From: Leifsonia virtsii
GTDB lineage: Bacteria > Actinomycetota > Actinomycetes > Actinomycetales > Microbacteriaceae
NCBI RefSeq assembly: GCF_030433675.1
Contig: NZ_JAROCB010000002.1
Location: forward strand, 558,001-622,000
DNA length: 64,000 nucleotides
Direction of reading: 5' to 3'
This document shows, piece by piece, positions 9,006 through 17,217 of the stretch. Position 1 is the first letter of the stretch. Each line of letters opens with the position of its first letter. The notes under the pieces are model-generated. The model did not search any database and had not been told where the DNA came from. It saw only the letters and a list, made by a program, of their open reading frames with translations. The position numbers and the translations under genes are program-made.

Positions 9006-9779
9006 TCAATGCATCACCATTCCGCCGGTGACGTTGAAGGCCTGGCCGGTGAGGTAGGCGGCGTCCGGGGAAGCGAGGAAGGCGGCGACGGCGGAGACGT
9101 CGCCGGGTTCGCCGAGGCGGCCGAGCGGGGAGTAGGAGGACCAGAGCTCGATGTCCGCCGCGGTCCGGGTGTCCGCGCCCATCTCGGTGAGCACGTACCC
9201 GGGGCAGAGGCAGTTGGCGGTGATCCCGTGGCAGCCGAGCTCCAGAGCGGTGACACGGGTGAGGGCGATGACGGCGGCCTTGGAGGCGGCGTAGTGCGCT
9301 TGACCTGCGCCACCGGCCTTGCCCGCCATGCTGGCGAGGTTGATGATCGTGCCGGCCACGCCGTCCTCGATCATGCGCCTGGCGGCGACCTGCGTGGTCA
9401 CGAGCATGGGCCGGGTGTTGATGGCGAACATGAGGTCCCAGTCCTCGACCGGGATGTCCAGCAGGGGCGAGAAGCGCAGGATGCCGGCGTTGTTCACCAG
9501 GATGTCGATGCCGCCGAGGCCGTCGATCGCCTCGCCGAGGCCGTCGCGTGTGGCCTGGGCGTCGGAGAGGTCGACCGGGACGAAGCGCCCGTCGATCTCG
9601 GCGGCGACCGACTCACCCGGGTCGGCGAGCCGGTCGAGCAGGGCGACCGTCGCGCCGTCGGCGGCGAGCCGGCGGGCGATGGCCGCCCCGATCCCGCGCG
9701 CCCCGCCGGTGACGACGGCCCGCTTGCCGGACAGCCGTGCGCCCGGGGTCGCCGCCGTCGTCACCGGTGGGGTGCTCAC
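9006..9779 (-). CDS. SDR-family oxidoreductase
   Basis: 257 residues, classical short-chain dehydrogenase. TGGARGIG (NAD(P) loop), NNAGIL, LASMAG and YAASK (catalytic Tyr/Lys), then CLCPGYVLTEM. GTG start at 9779 lies 3 bases after the substrate-binding protein stop. Likely reduces or oxidises an intermediate made by the neighbouring hydrolases and FAD oxidase. The exact substrate cannot be inferred from the fold. Confidence 0.87.
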   Translation of the reverse strand: MSTPPVTTAATPGARLSGKRAVVTGGARGIGAAIARRLAADGATVALLDRLADPGESVAAEIDGRFVPVDLSDAQATRDGLGEAIDGLGGIDILVNNAGILRFSPLLDIPVEDWDLMFAINTRPMLVTTQVAARRMIEDGVAGTIINLASMAGKAGGAGQAHYAASKAAVIALTRVTALELGCHGITANCLCPGYVLTEMGADTRTAADIELWSSYSPLGRLGEPGDVSAVAAFLASPDAAYLTGQAFNVTGGMVMH

Positions 9780-9782
9780 GGG

Positions 9783-10958
9783 TCAGAACCCGATCGACTT
9801 GTCGAGGAACTCGTTGGTGAAGAGGTCCGTCGCCTTCAGCCCCGCCTTGGGGGCCGAGCCGGTCTTCGTGAAGATCGGCGTGGTGATGTCGATGACCTTC
9901 TGGACGCGGGACTCGTCGAAGTCGCCGACGTAGCCGTTGTCGCCGTTGCTGGCGATCTTCAGCTTCTTCATCTGCGAGACGCCGAAGTCGGCGACCTGCT
10001 CGTCGTACACCCAGCCGTTGTTGTACGAGTTGACGAGCTGCACGATGAGCTTGTTCGTCTCGGACGGGTTGTGGATGTAGTCCACGTCGGCCTGCTGCAG
10101 GACCGGCACCAGCTTCTTCAGGCACGGGGTCAGCTTCTCGAGGTCGCCGGTGCGCACCGAGACGGACTCCGGGTAGATGGGGTAGCCGGTGTCGTTGACG
10201 AGCTGGAACTTGACCGGCTTGCCCCAGGCCGAGACCTCGTGCTCGTAGATGTACGGCTCGGCGGTGGCGAAGCCCTGCTGGCCGTCCTTGCCCTTCGCGG
10301 TCACGAATTTGGCCGGCGTGCCGTCGTAGCTGCCGTCGGTCACCGAGGTCGGCAGGATGCCCGCGCCCTGGAGGTAGGACATGTACGCGGCGCCGTTGAA
10401 GTAGCGGACGACTCCGCCGTCCTTCTCGAGCGCGGCGCCCAGGTCCTTGACCGTCTTCACGTCGGGGTAGGTCTTCGGGTCCCACATGATCATCTGCGGC
10501 GAGATGTCGTTCTCGGCGAAGACCGCGGTGGTCGGCAGGCTGTCGGACAGCTGCACGGCCTCGTCGGTCGTGACGTAGCCGAGGGTGATGTCCTTGTCCT
10601 TGTACATCTGCGAGCTGACCGTCTGGTAGCCGATCGCCGGTCCGCCGGAGCGGATCGAGACCTTGACCCCGGTGGGCTTGCCCTGGGAGTAGAGGTCGCC
10701 GGTGACGGACTTCTGGTTCGCGTCGATGCTCGGGTTGGGGCCGAGCAGCTGGTACAGGTGGCCGTGGTCGGCCTCCGGGTTCCAGTCGGTCTGGATGGTG
10801 ACGGTCGCCGGGCAGACGCCGGAGAGGTCGACCGCGGCCGCCGTCGAGGTCGACGACGGGGCGTCGGCCGCGCCGCCGCCTGCGCAGGCCGTGAGGGCCA
10901 CGACCGCGGCGACGATCGCGCCTCCGGCCAGGGTGGAGCGTCGTGCTGTTCGGTGCAT
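9783..10958 (-). CDS. NitT/TauT (NMT1/THI5-like) ABC substrate-binding lipoprotein
   Basis: 391 residues with a signal peptide (residues 1-25) ending in lipobox LTAC and then a GGGAAD linker. The mature part begins TVTIQTDWNPEADHGHLY, the pattern of NMT1/THI5-like binding proteins. These bind small heterocycles, sulfonates or nitrate-like ligands (pyrimidine precursors, riboflavin, taurine). Cys residues after the lipobox (GVCPAT, LTPCLKK) could form a disulfide. 57 bp downstream of the permease. Being co-transcribed with purine-ring enzymes, it probably delivers an N-heterocycle such as urate, allantoin or a pyrimidine-like ring (inference). Confidence 0.87.
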   Translation of the reverse strand: MHRTARRSTLAGGAIVAAVVALTACAGGGAADAPSSTSTAAAVDLSGVCPATVTIQTDWNPEADHGHLYQLLGPNPSIDANQKSVTGDLYSQGKPTGVKVSIRSGGPAIGYQTVSSQMYKDKDITLGYVTTDEAVQLSDSLPTTAVFAENDISPQMIMWDPKTYPDVKTVKDLGAALEKDGGVVRYFNGAAYMSYLQGAGILPTSVTDGSYDGTPAKFVTAKGKDGQQGFATAEPYIYEHEVSAWGKPVKFQLVNDTGYPIYPESVSVRTGDLEKLTPCLKKLVPVLQQADVDYIHNPSETNKLIVQLVNSYNNGWVYDEQVADFGVSQMKKLKIASNGDNGYVGDFDESRVQKVIDITTPIFTKTGSAPKAGLKATDLFTNEFLDKSIGF

Positions 10959-11015
10959 CAGGACTCCGTTTCGATACAGGTGTGGTGCAGGGGGTGGGGG
11001 TCGCGACCGGCCGGA

Positions 11016-11894
11016 TCAGCCGAAGTCGTACCACTTGCCGACGGCGAGCTTTCCGAGCAGGCCGAAGAAGAGGAACACGGCGACGCCCAGGAGTGACGCC
11101 GTGATGATCGCGGCGAAGGTCCCCGGGCCGTTGAGCCGGGAGGTCGACACCTGGATGAGGACGCCGAGGCCGGGGGTGCCGCGCTGGAAGAACTGGTCGC
11201 CGACGATCGCGCCGATGACCGACAGTCCGGCCGCCGTGCGCAGCCCGACGAAGATCGACGGCAGGGCGGCGGGGAACTGGAGCTTGGTCAGCCGCGTCCA
11301 GCGTCCTGCGCCCTGGAGCTGGAACAGCTCGCGCTGGCCGCGGTCCGCGGACTGCAGGCCGAACAGGGTGTTGGAGACCATCGGGAAGATCGAGATCATC
11401 ACGGTGACGATCACCCGGGAGAGGAACTCGTAGCCGAACAGGGCGCCGATCAGCGGCACGAGGGCGAGGATCGGGATGCACTGCAGGATCACGGCGTACG
11501 GGTAGAGCGAGCGCTCGATCCACTTGGCCTGCGACATCAGCACCGCCCACGCGACGCCGATGACGATGGCGACGCTCAGGCCGGTCAGTGCGACCACCGT
11601 GGAGTTCAGGAGGTCGGCGCCGAGCTGCGGCGTGAAGTACGGATCGGCGAACATCGACACCAGCACCAGGTGCGGGTAGGGCACGAGGAACGCCAGCTGC
11701 TGCGACGCGTAGTACCAGGCCGCGGCGTACCAGAGCCCGATGAGCACGACGAGCACGGCCAGCGGCTGCCACCACTGCAGCGACTTGTAGGAGCGGCGGA
11801 TCCTGGCCTCCCGGGCGGCGCGCTGGCCGGCCCGAGCGGAGGCGGCGGGCGAGGCATCGGCCGTGACGGCCACGTTCTCGGCGACGTTCGTCAT
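11016..11894 (-). CDS. ABC transporter permease (SsuC/TauC type)
   Basis: 292 residues, six predicted membrane segments of the BPD_transp_1 fold. The first hydrophobic segment is at about 42-62. An EAA-like cytoplasmic loop is recognisable around QLQGAGRWTRLTKLQFPAALP, followed by IFVGLRTAAGLSVIGAIVGD. This is the single-permease arrangement of NitT/TauT systems. ATG at 11894 overlaps the ATPase stop by one base (TGATG). Pairs with the ATPase upstream and binding protein downstream. Confidence 0.9.
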   Translation of the reverse strand: MTNVAENVAVTADASPAASARAGQRAAREARIRRSYKSLQWWQPLAVLVVLIGLWYAAAWYYASQQLAFLVPYPHLVLVSMFADPYFTPQLGADLLNSTVVALTGLSVAIVIGVAWAVLMSQAKWIERSLYPYAVILQCIPILALVPLIGALFGYEFLSRVIVTVMISIFPMVSNTLFGLQSADRGQRELFQLQGAGRWTRLTKLQFPAALPSIFVGLRTAAGLSVIGAIVGDQFFQRGTPGLGVLIQVSTSRLNGPGTFAAIITASLLGVAVFLFFGLLGKLAVGKWYDFG

Positions 11895-12664
11895 CAGTTG
11901 TGCCCTTCTCGGAGGGAGTGCGAGACCCGGCCGACGAGGTCGGCGAACTCGGGGGTGAAGCGGATGTCGGGGTCGCGCGGCATCGGGAACGGGACGTCGA
12001 ACGTGGTGACGATCGATCCAGGGCGGCCGGACATGACGACCACCTTGGTGGAGAGGTAGACCGCCTCCGACACCGAGTGGGTGATGAACAGCCCGGCGAA
12101 CTGCTGCTCGGCGAACAGACGCAGCAGCTCGTCGTTCAGGCGCTCGCGGGTGATCTCGTCGAGCGCGCCGAACGGCTCGTCGAAGAGGAACAGCTCGGGG
12201 TCGAGGGTGAGCGAGCGCGCCAGCGAGGTGCGCATCCGCATGCCGCCGGAGAGCTGCTTCGGCAGGTGCTTCTCGAAGCCCTTCAGGCCGACCAGCTCGA
12301 TCGCCTTCTCGGCCTTCGCGGCCCGCTCGGCGCGCGGGACGCCGCCGAGCTCGGCCAGCAGCTGCACGTTGGCGTTCACGTTGCGCCAGGGGAGCAGGGT
12401 CGCGTCCTGGAAGACGTAGCCGATGCGGTCCGTCCGCAGTTCGGCGGTGCCGTCGGAGGCGGACTCGAGGCCGGAGGCGATGCGCAGCAGCGTGCTCTTG
12501 CCGCAGCCCGACGGGCCGACGACGCTGACGAACTCGCCGCGCGAGACGGAAAGGTCGACGCCGCGGAGGGCCACGGTGCCGTTCGGGAAGGTCATCTCGA
12601 CGTTGCGGAAGTCGAGCAGCGGGGCCGTCGTCGTGGGCGGCGCGGGTGATTCAGCGAGGGTCAT
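11894..12664 (-). CDS. ABC transporter ATP-binding protein (SsuB/TauB type)
   Basis: 256 residues. Walker A GPSGCGKST, Q-loop YVFQDATLLPW, signature LSGGMRMRTSLARSL, Walker B ELFLFDEPFGALD and switch His FITHSV are all in place. The signature has GMRMR rather than GQ/GMQQR, common in this subfamily. ATG at 12664 follows the amidohydrolase stop by 8 bp. Supplies energy for the importer encoded next to it. The usual single-ATPase, single-permease, single-binding-protein set is complete. Confidence 0.93.
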   Translation of the reverse strand: MTLAESPAPPTTTAPLLDFRNVEMTFPNGTVALRGVDLSVSRGEFVSVVGPSGCGKSTLLRIASGLESASDGTAELRTDRIGYVFQDATLLPWRNVNANVQLLAELGGVPRAERAAKAEKAIELVGLKGFEKHLPKQLSGGMRMRTSLARSLTLDPELFLFDEPFGALDEITRERLNDELLRLFAEQQFAGLFITHSVSEAVYLSTKVVVMSGRPGSIVTTFDVPFPMPRDPDIRFTPEFADLVGRVSHSLREGHN

Positions 12665-12672
12665 GCGACCGG

Positions 12673-13938
12673 TCACCTCGTTTCGAGAAGGAGCGATGGG
12701 GCGGGGAGGGGTGCGGCGACGGTGCGCCGCACTTCGCAGTGGGCGACGAGCTGGCCGTCGTGGATCACGAAGCGGTCGTCGGGAGCGTTGGCGATGGCGT
12801 CGGCGAGGTCGGCGGCGCGGACGGCGAGGAACTCCGCCCGAGCTCCGGGCGTCGCGCCGGCCGGCGGGAGGTGCATGACGGAGCGGGCGCCGTCGCTGAC
12901 CGCGGCGTACGCCTCGTCGAGCGTGAGGTGCCCGGCGGTGACGAGCAGGCTCGCGGTCTCCAGCGCGTCGCTCCGGCCGACGGGGTTGAACGGGTCGCGC
13001 ACGTTGTCGGCGCCGGCGCCGACGCGGACCCCCGCGTCGAGCAGGGCCCGCAGTGCGGTGAGTCCGCGCGGGACGGAGTGCTCGTGCTCCCAGCCCTGCA
13101 GGTAGAGGTTCGTGATCGGCAGCGTCACGATCCCGATGTTGCTGGCGAGCACCTCCTCGATGACGGGAGCCAGCTCCGCCGCCTCCATCGTGCCGAGGCG
13201 CACGCAGTGGCCGGCCGAGAGCGAGGTGCCCTCGGGCCACGACCGCACCGTGCGCGCGTACTGGGTGAGCGTGAGGACGCCGCCGAGGTTCTCGTCGGTG
13301 TGCAGGTCGACGCCGAGACCGCGGCGCTCGGCGATGGCCAGCAGGCGGGCGAGGTCGCCCGCGGGGTCCGGTGCGAGATGCGGTGCGCCTCCGACCAGGT
13401 CGACGCCGAGGTCGAGCACGGCCTCCACATCCTCGTCGGGGGAGAGGTGGCCGCCGAGCGCGACCAGCTCGATGTCGATGAGGCCCTTCAGCTCCTCGCG
13501 CACCTGCACCAGCGCCTGAGCTCCGCGCAGCGGCGCAGGTCCCACGAGCACGTCGACGTGACAGCGGATCGCGGTGGTGCCGTTGGCGAGCATCGCGAGC
13601 GCCTGGGTGCGGGCGCGCTCGACGATGCTCTCGACGGTCATGGTGGTCGAGTAGGCGCGCCAGGAGTCGATCGCGGAGACCAGGTCGCCCATGGGAGGCC
13701 GGATGAGGTCCCAGGAGAGCGCCTTGTCCAGGTGAGCGTGCGGCTCGGCGGGCGCCGTCAGCAGCAGGTGACCGCTCAGGTCGAGCGTCTCCGCCGCGTC
13801 GTCCTCGGCGAGCGGCCCGGGGTGGGCGGGCTCGACCGAGACGACGACGCCGTCCTGGATGCGGACATCCACGACGGCCCCGTCCGGCAGCGTGGCGTTG
13901 CGCAGCAGGCTCAGGGTTCGGGGGAGTTGCGTGGTCAC
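12673..13938 (-). CDS. Cytosine deaminase-like metal-dependent amidohydrolase
   Basis: 421 residues, amidohydrolase superfamily of the CodA / cytosine-deaminase group. Metal and catalytic motifs are EPHAHLDKAL (HxH), RCHVDV, DLHTDEN (His, Glu), SAGHCVRLG (His) and GAGADNVRDPFNP (Asp). CodA-group enzymes deaminate cytosine, isoguanine, creatinine or N-alkyl triazines. First gene of the leftward operon, immediately upstream of the transporter ATPase, so its substrate is probably the imported ring compound (inference). Start ATG at 13938; the operator at 14008-14026 lies 70 bp upstream. Confidence 0.88.
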   Translation of the reverse strand: MTTQLPRTLSLLRNATLPDGAVVDVRIQDGVVVSVEPAHPGPLAEDDAAETLDLSGHLLLTAPAEPHAHLDKALSWDLIRPPMGDLVSAIDSWRAYSTTMTVESIVERARTQALAMLANGTTAIRCHVDVLVGPAPLRGAQALVQVREELKGLIDIELVALGGHLSPDEDVEAVLDLGVDLVGGAPHLAPDPAGDLARLLAIAERRGLGVDLHTDENLGGVLTLTQYARTVRSWPEGTSLSAGHCVRLGTMEAAELAPVIEEVLASNIGIVTLPITNLYLQGWEHEHSVPRGLTALRALLDAGVRVGAGADNVRDPFNPVGRSDALETASLLVTAGHLTLDEAYAAVSDGARSVMHLPPAGATPGARAEFLAVRAADLADAIANAPDDRFVIHDGQLVAHCEVRRTVAAPLPAPSLLLETR

Positions 13939-14007
13939 GGGCGACCTCCTTCGCGGTCTCGGCGGCCGGTGGGCCGATCGTCGCGACGGCGGAACGATCG
14001 TGGCAGA

Positions 14008-14026
14008 ATGTTGATGCCCTCAACAT
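14008..14026. promoter_or_regulatory. Operator ATGTTGA-N5-TCAACAT (copy 1)
   Basis: A perfect 7-bp inverted repeat with a 5-nt spacer (TGCCC), in the gap between the divergent amidohydrolase operon and the XRE-cupin regulator. The identical arms and spacing recur at 21888-21906 before the Mo hydroxylase genes. The neighbouring XRE-cupin protein is the most likely binder (inference). Confidence 0.7.
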
Positions 14027-14136
14027 CTAGGAATCTACGCACGGCGCGTTTCCCGCAGGTAACGCGGCCATTTCCGATTGTTAATTGCCCGTCGCGTCGC
14101 CCCGGCGAGCGCCCCCGAGGGAGGAAGTTGAACCCC

Positions 14137-14778
14137 ATGCCGAACCGACCAACCGATCGCCCGGCGCCGCGTGAGGGCACGCCGCAGGAGCCCGTCGGCC
14201 CGCGCGTCATCGACGAGCAGGCCGCGCGCATCGGCTCCCGCATCCGCACCCTGCGCCGCGCGCACGGGATGACCCTCGTGCAGCTGGCGGCCCTGACGGA
14301 GCTCTCGCACCCATTCCTCAGCCAGCTCGAGCGCGGTCATGCGCGGCCCAGCATGGTGTCGCTCGAGCGCATCGCCCGGGCGCTCGGCAGCAGCCAGGTC
14401 GAGCTGCTGGCCGCGGCGGACACCGAACGGCGCCGGCCCGGCGACATCCGCCCCGACGTGCTGCGGGCCAGTGAGGGCGTGCGGGGTCCGTTCGCGGAGG
14501 GCGAGGCCCGGCTGCTCGCGCACGGTGCGCGCGGTTTCGAGCCGATGGAGTTCGTCGGCGCCAACACCGACCCCGGCGACTACTACGAGCACGAGGAGGA
14601 TGAGTTCATCTACGTGATGCGCGGCAGCGTCCTCGCGGACTTCGCCGACCAGGGCCGCTTCGTGCTCGACGCGGGCGACTCCATCTACTACTACGGCGGC
14701 ACACCGCACCGGTGGAGCGCGCTGAGCGACGAGGGCTACCACCTGTTCCTGGTCAAGCAGAAGGGTGCGGACGAGTGA
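14137..14778 (+). CDS. XRE-family regulator with C-terminal cupin domain
   Basis: 213 residues. HTH_3 domain at about 26-85 (IRTLRRAHGMTLVQLAAL, SHPFLSQLERGHARPSM) and a cupin_2 domain at about 130-205 (PGDYYEHEEDEFIYVM, GDSIYYYGGTPHRW). This architecture is common in regulators that sense a small catabolic effector in the cupin. ATG at 14137 is chosen for its GGGAGGAAG ribosome site 9 nt upstream; the frame is open further but lacks such a signal. Divergent from the 11-gene operon with the operator in between, and overlapping the reductase gene by GTGA. Confidence 0.9.
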   Translation: MPNRPTDRPAPREGTPQEPVGPRVIDEQAARIGSRIRTLRRAHGMTLVQLAALTELSHPFLSQLERGHARPSMVSLERIARALGSSQVELLAAADTERRRPGDIRPDVLRASEGVRGPFAEGEARLLAHGARGFEPMEFVGANTDPGDYYEHEEDEFIYVMRGSVLADFADQGRFVLDAGDSIYYYGGTPHRWSALSDEGYHLFLVKQKGADE

Positions 14779-15749
14779 CCGGCGAGCAGGAGTTCGAGGT
14801 CGTCGTCACCCATCGGGCTCCGGCCGCAGAGGGTGTCGTGCTGCTGGAGCTCGCCCGTCCCGACGGGAGCCCGCTGCCGGCCTGGAGCCCCGGCGCCCAC
14901 ATCGACCTCGTGCTCGTGCCGGGCGAGACGCCGCAGCAGAACCTGGAGCGGCAGTACTCGCTCTGCGGCGACCCCGCCGACACCGCCGTCTGGCGCATCG
15001 GCGTGCTGCGCGAGCCGGAGGGCCGCGGCGGCTCGGCCCACGTGCACGACACCGTCCGCGTCGGCGACAGGCTCGTCGTGCGCGGACCGCGCTCCCACTT
15101 CGCCCTCGCCGACGGCGACGGACCCGTGCTGTTCGTCGCGGGCGGCATCGGCATCACGCCGATCCTGCCGATGATCGCCGCCGCGGAGGCGGACGGCCGC
15201 GACTGGCGGCTGGCCTACGCCGGGCGGTCGCAGGCCACGATGGCCTTCGTCGAGGAGCTGACCGCCGCGCACGGCGACCGCGTGGAGGTGTTCGCGCGCG
15301 ACGAGGACCGGCGGCTCGATCTCGCCGCTTGGACGGCCGCGGCGGCCGACGGCGTGCCCGTGCACTGCTGCGGCCCCACGCGCATGGTCGACGAGGTGGA
15401 GGCGCTGAGCGCGGCCTGGCCCGCCGGCGCCCTGCACCGCGAACGGTTCGAGCCGAAGACGCCGGAGGAGCATTCGCCGGACGTCGCCTTCGAGGTCGAG
15501 CTGGAGTTGTCCGGGCTCACGCTGACCGTCCCGGCCGACCGCTCCATCCTCGAGGTCGTGGAGGAGGCGGGGGCGCTGGTCCTCTCCTCGTGCCGGGAGG
15601 GCACCTGCGGCACCTGCGAGACGCCGGTGCTCGAGGGCGAGGTCGACCATCGGGACTCGGTGCTCACCCCGGGGGAGCAGGCAGCGAACACGGCCATGAT
15701 GATCTGCGTGTCGCGCGCCGCCTGCCCGCGCCTCGTCCTCGAACTCTGA
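14775..15749 (+). CDS. PDR/VanB-type oxygenase reductase (flavin, NAD, 2Fe-2S)
   Basis: 324 residues: ferredoxin-reductase-like flavin domain (about 1-105; RQYSLCG binds flavin), NAD-binding domain (about 105-225; AGGIGITPILPM, CCGPTRMVD) and a C-terminal plant-type ferredoxin domain (about 235-324) with CREGTCGTC and a fourth Cys in MICVSRA. This layout (phthalate dioxygenase reductase, VanB) passes electrons from NADH to a Rieske oxygenase or demethylase. No oxygenase partner is encoded in this window. GTG start at 14775 overlaps the regulator stop (GTGA), so both are probably co-expressed. Confidence 0.92.
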   Translation: MTGEQEFEVVVTHRAPAAEGVVLLELARPDGSPLPAWSPGAHIDLVLVPGETPQQNLERQYSLCGDPADTAVWRIGVLREPEGRGGSAHVHDTVRVGDRLVVRGPRSHFALADGDGPVLFVAGGIGITPILPMIAAAEADGRDWRLAYAGRSQATMAFVEELTAAHGDRVEVFARDEDRRLDLAAWTAAAADGVPVHCCGPTRMVDEVEALSAAWPAGALHRERFEPKTPEEHSPDVAFEVELELSGLTLTVPADRSILEVVEEAGALVLSSCREGTCGTCETPVLEGEVDHRDSVLTPGEQAANTAMMICVSRAACPRLVLEL

Positions 15750-15808
15750 CCGAGTTGCACGTAGTGGCGGCAAAGCAACGGAAATAGCCGCCGCAACGTG
15801 CAACTCGG
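15750..15808. terminator. Long hairpin between convergent genes
   Basis: CCGAGTTGCACGT (15750-15762) pairs perfectly with ACGTGCAACTCGG (15796-15808). After a 3-nt interruption a further GGCGGC/GCCGCC pair (15766-15771 / 15787-15792) extends the stem. Lies between the reductase and the convergent amidohydrolase, a position fitting a bidirectional terminator. Confidence 0.65.
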
Positions 15809-15814
15809 CGGCCT

Positions 15815-17134
15815 TCAGGCAGCGCGGGCCATCCGCTCGCGGAGGGACCGGACGATGTCCGTCTCGGGTTCGTTCACGAGGCGGTAGTCGCGGACGACGA
15901 TGCGACCCGCGACGACCACGTGCCGCGGGCGGCGGCCCGGGGAGGCCCAGAGCAGGCCGGCGAGCGGGTCGGCGACACCCGCATCGGCGACGCCCGACAC
16001 GTCCCACACGCACAGGTCTCCGGCGGCGCCCGGGCGCAGGTGGCCGAGGTCGTCGCGGCCGAGGCCCGCGGCGGAGCCGCTGGTCGACATCTCCAGCACC
16101 TCGGCCGCGGCGAGCGGCGGTCCGACGAGCGGCGCGACCTGCATCGCGAGGCGGGCGTCGGCGAGCAGGTGCCCGGCGTCGTTGCTGCCTCCGCCGCTCG
16201 TGCCCAATCCCACCGGGATGCCGGCCGCGCGCAGGGCCGCGACGGGCGCGATCCCCCAGCCCATCGGCAGGTCGCAGCCGGGCGCGTGCGTCGCGGTCGT
16301 CCCGGTCGCAGCGATCCGGGCGATCTCGTCCGGGGTGACGCCGCAGAGGTGGGCGAGCGTGACGTCGGGGCCGAGCCAGCCCCACTCGTCGAGCAGCTCG
16401 ATCGGCCGGCGGCCGTACTTCTCGGCGGCGATCGCGACATCCACCTGCTCGTTGGCCTGGGTGCGGCGGCGGAGGCCGTGGCGGGCCGCGACCTCGCCGA
16501 GGAGCTCGAACGTCTCGCGGGCGTCGCTGTGCACGCCGGCCGGTCCGACCGCGACCTGCAGCATCCCGTCGTCGCTGACGCCGCCGCGGGCGCCGGGGAC
16601 GAGTGCCTGCACGACCGCCTCGGCCGAGGCGGCGGCCTCCTGCGGGTCGTCGCGGGCCGACCCGCGCACGAAGACCAGCCGCGAGCCGAGCCGGGCGGCG
16701 GAGCCCGCGACCGCGCGCGCCAGGTCGGCCGACGCGGCCGCGGAGAGCCCGGCGGGCCAGGTCAGCTGGTGGTCGGCCACGGTCGTGACGCCGCAGAGGA
16801 GTCCCTCGGCGATCCCGACAGCCGCGGCGGCGGCGCACAACTCCGCGTCCACCCGGGCGCGCGCGTAGGCCGCCGCCATCGTGGGCAGCCAGTCGGCCAT
16901 CGGAACGCCGCGCGTGCCCGGCAGGGTCCGGAACGCGCTCTGCAGGAGGTGGTGGTGCGCGTTCACGAGGCCCGGCGTCACCACGCAGCCGGCGGCGTCG
17001 AGCTCCTCGGAGTCGGGCGAGTCCAGCGTGGTCGGCGGTCCCGCCGTCACGACGCCCTCCTCGATGCGGAGGTCGCCCTCCGCCACTGTCTGAGGGTCGA
17101 TCAGGATCACGTCGGCGTTGCGCACGGTCAGCAT
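15815..17134 (-). CDS. 8-oxoguanine deaminase-like amidohydrolase with altered metal site
   Basis: 439 residues, amidohydrolase superfamily close to 8-oxoguanine / hydroxydechloroatrazine-type deaminases (PGLVNAHHHLLQS, LCGVTTVADH, THAPGCDLPMGWGIAP). Two expected metal ligands are missing: the beta5 His (usual THLAE) reads TQANE, and the beta8 Asp (usual GLGVDG) reads GLGTSGGGSND. HxH and the beta6 His (LAHLCG) remain. Either a subfamily with different chemistry or a weakened enzyme; not resolved here. Single gene divergent from xdhC. Purine-ring deamination is suggested by family and neighbourhood. Confidence 0.8.
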   Translation of the reverse strand: MLTVRNADVILIDPQTVAEGDLRIEEGVVTAGPPTTLDSPDSEELDAAGCVVTPGLVNAHHHLLQSAFRTLPGTRGVPMADWLPTMAAAYARARVDAELCAAAAAVGIAEGLLCGVTTVADHQLTWPAGLSAAASADLARAVAGSAARLGSRLVFVRGSARDDPQEAAASAEAVVQALVPGARGGVSDDGMLQVAVGPAGVHSDARETFELLGEVAARHGLRRRTQANEQVDVAIAAEKYGRRPIELLDEWGWLGPDVTLAHLCGVTPDEIARIAATGTTATHAPGCDLPMGWGIAPVAALRAAGIPVGLGTSGGGSNDAGHLLADARLAMQVAPLVGPPLAAAEVLEMSTSGSAAGLGRDDLGHLRPGAAGDLCVWDVSGVADAGVADPLAGLLWASPGRRPRHVVVAGRIVVRDYRLVNEPETDIVRSLRERMARAA

Positions 17135-17153
17135 GACTGCGTGTCTATCAGCC

Positions 17154-17166
17154 GATTGTGTCGGGC
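17154..17166. promoter_or_regulatory. Shared 13-mer GATTGTGTCGGGC (copy 1)
   Basis: Lies in the gap between the divergent deaminase-like gene and xdhC. The same 13 bases occur at 21910-21922 upstream of the Mo hydroxylase FAD subunit, in the same orientation relative to the leftward gene. May be a promoter element or half-site; function unproven. Confidence 0.4.
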
Positions 17167-17217
17167 GCGTCTCACGCCGGAAACGTGCCGGTCACACGCC
17201 CCGCATAGCCTCGCGGC

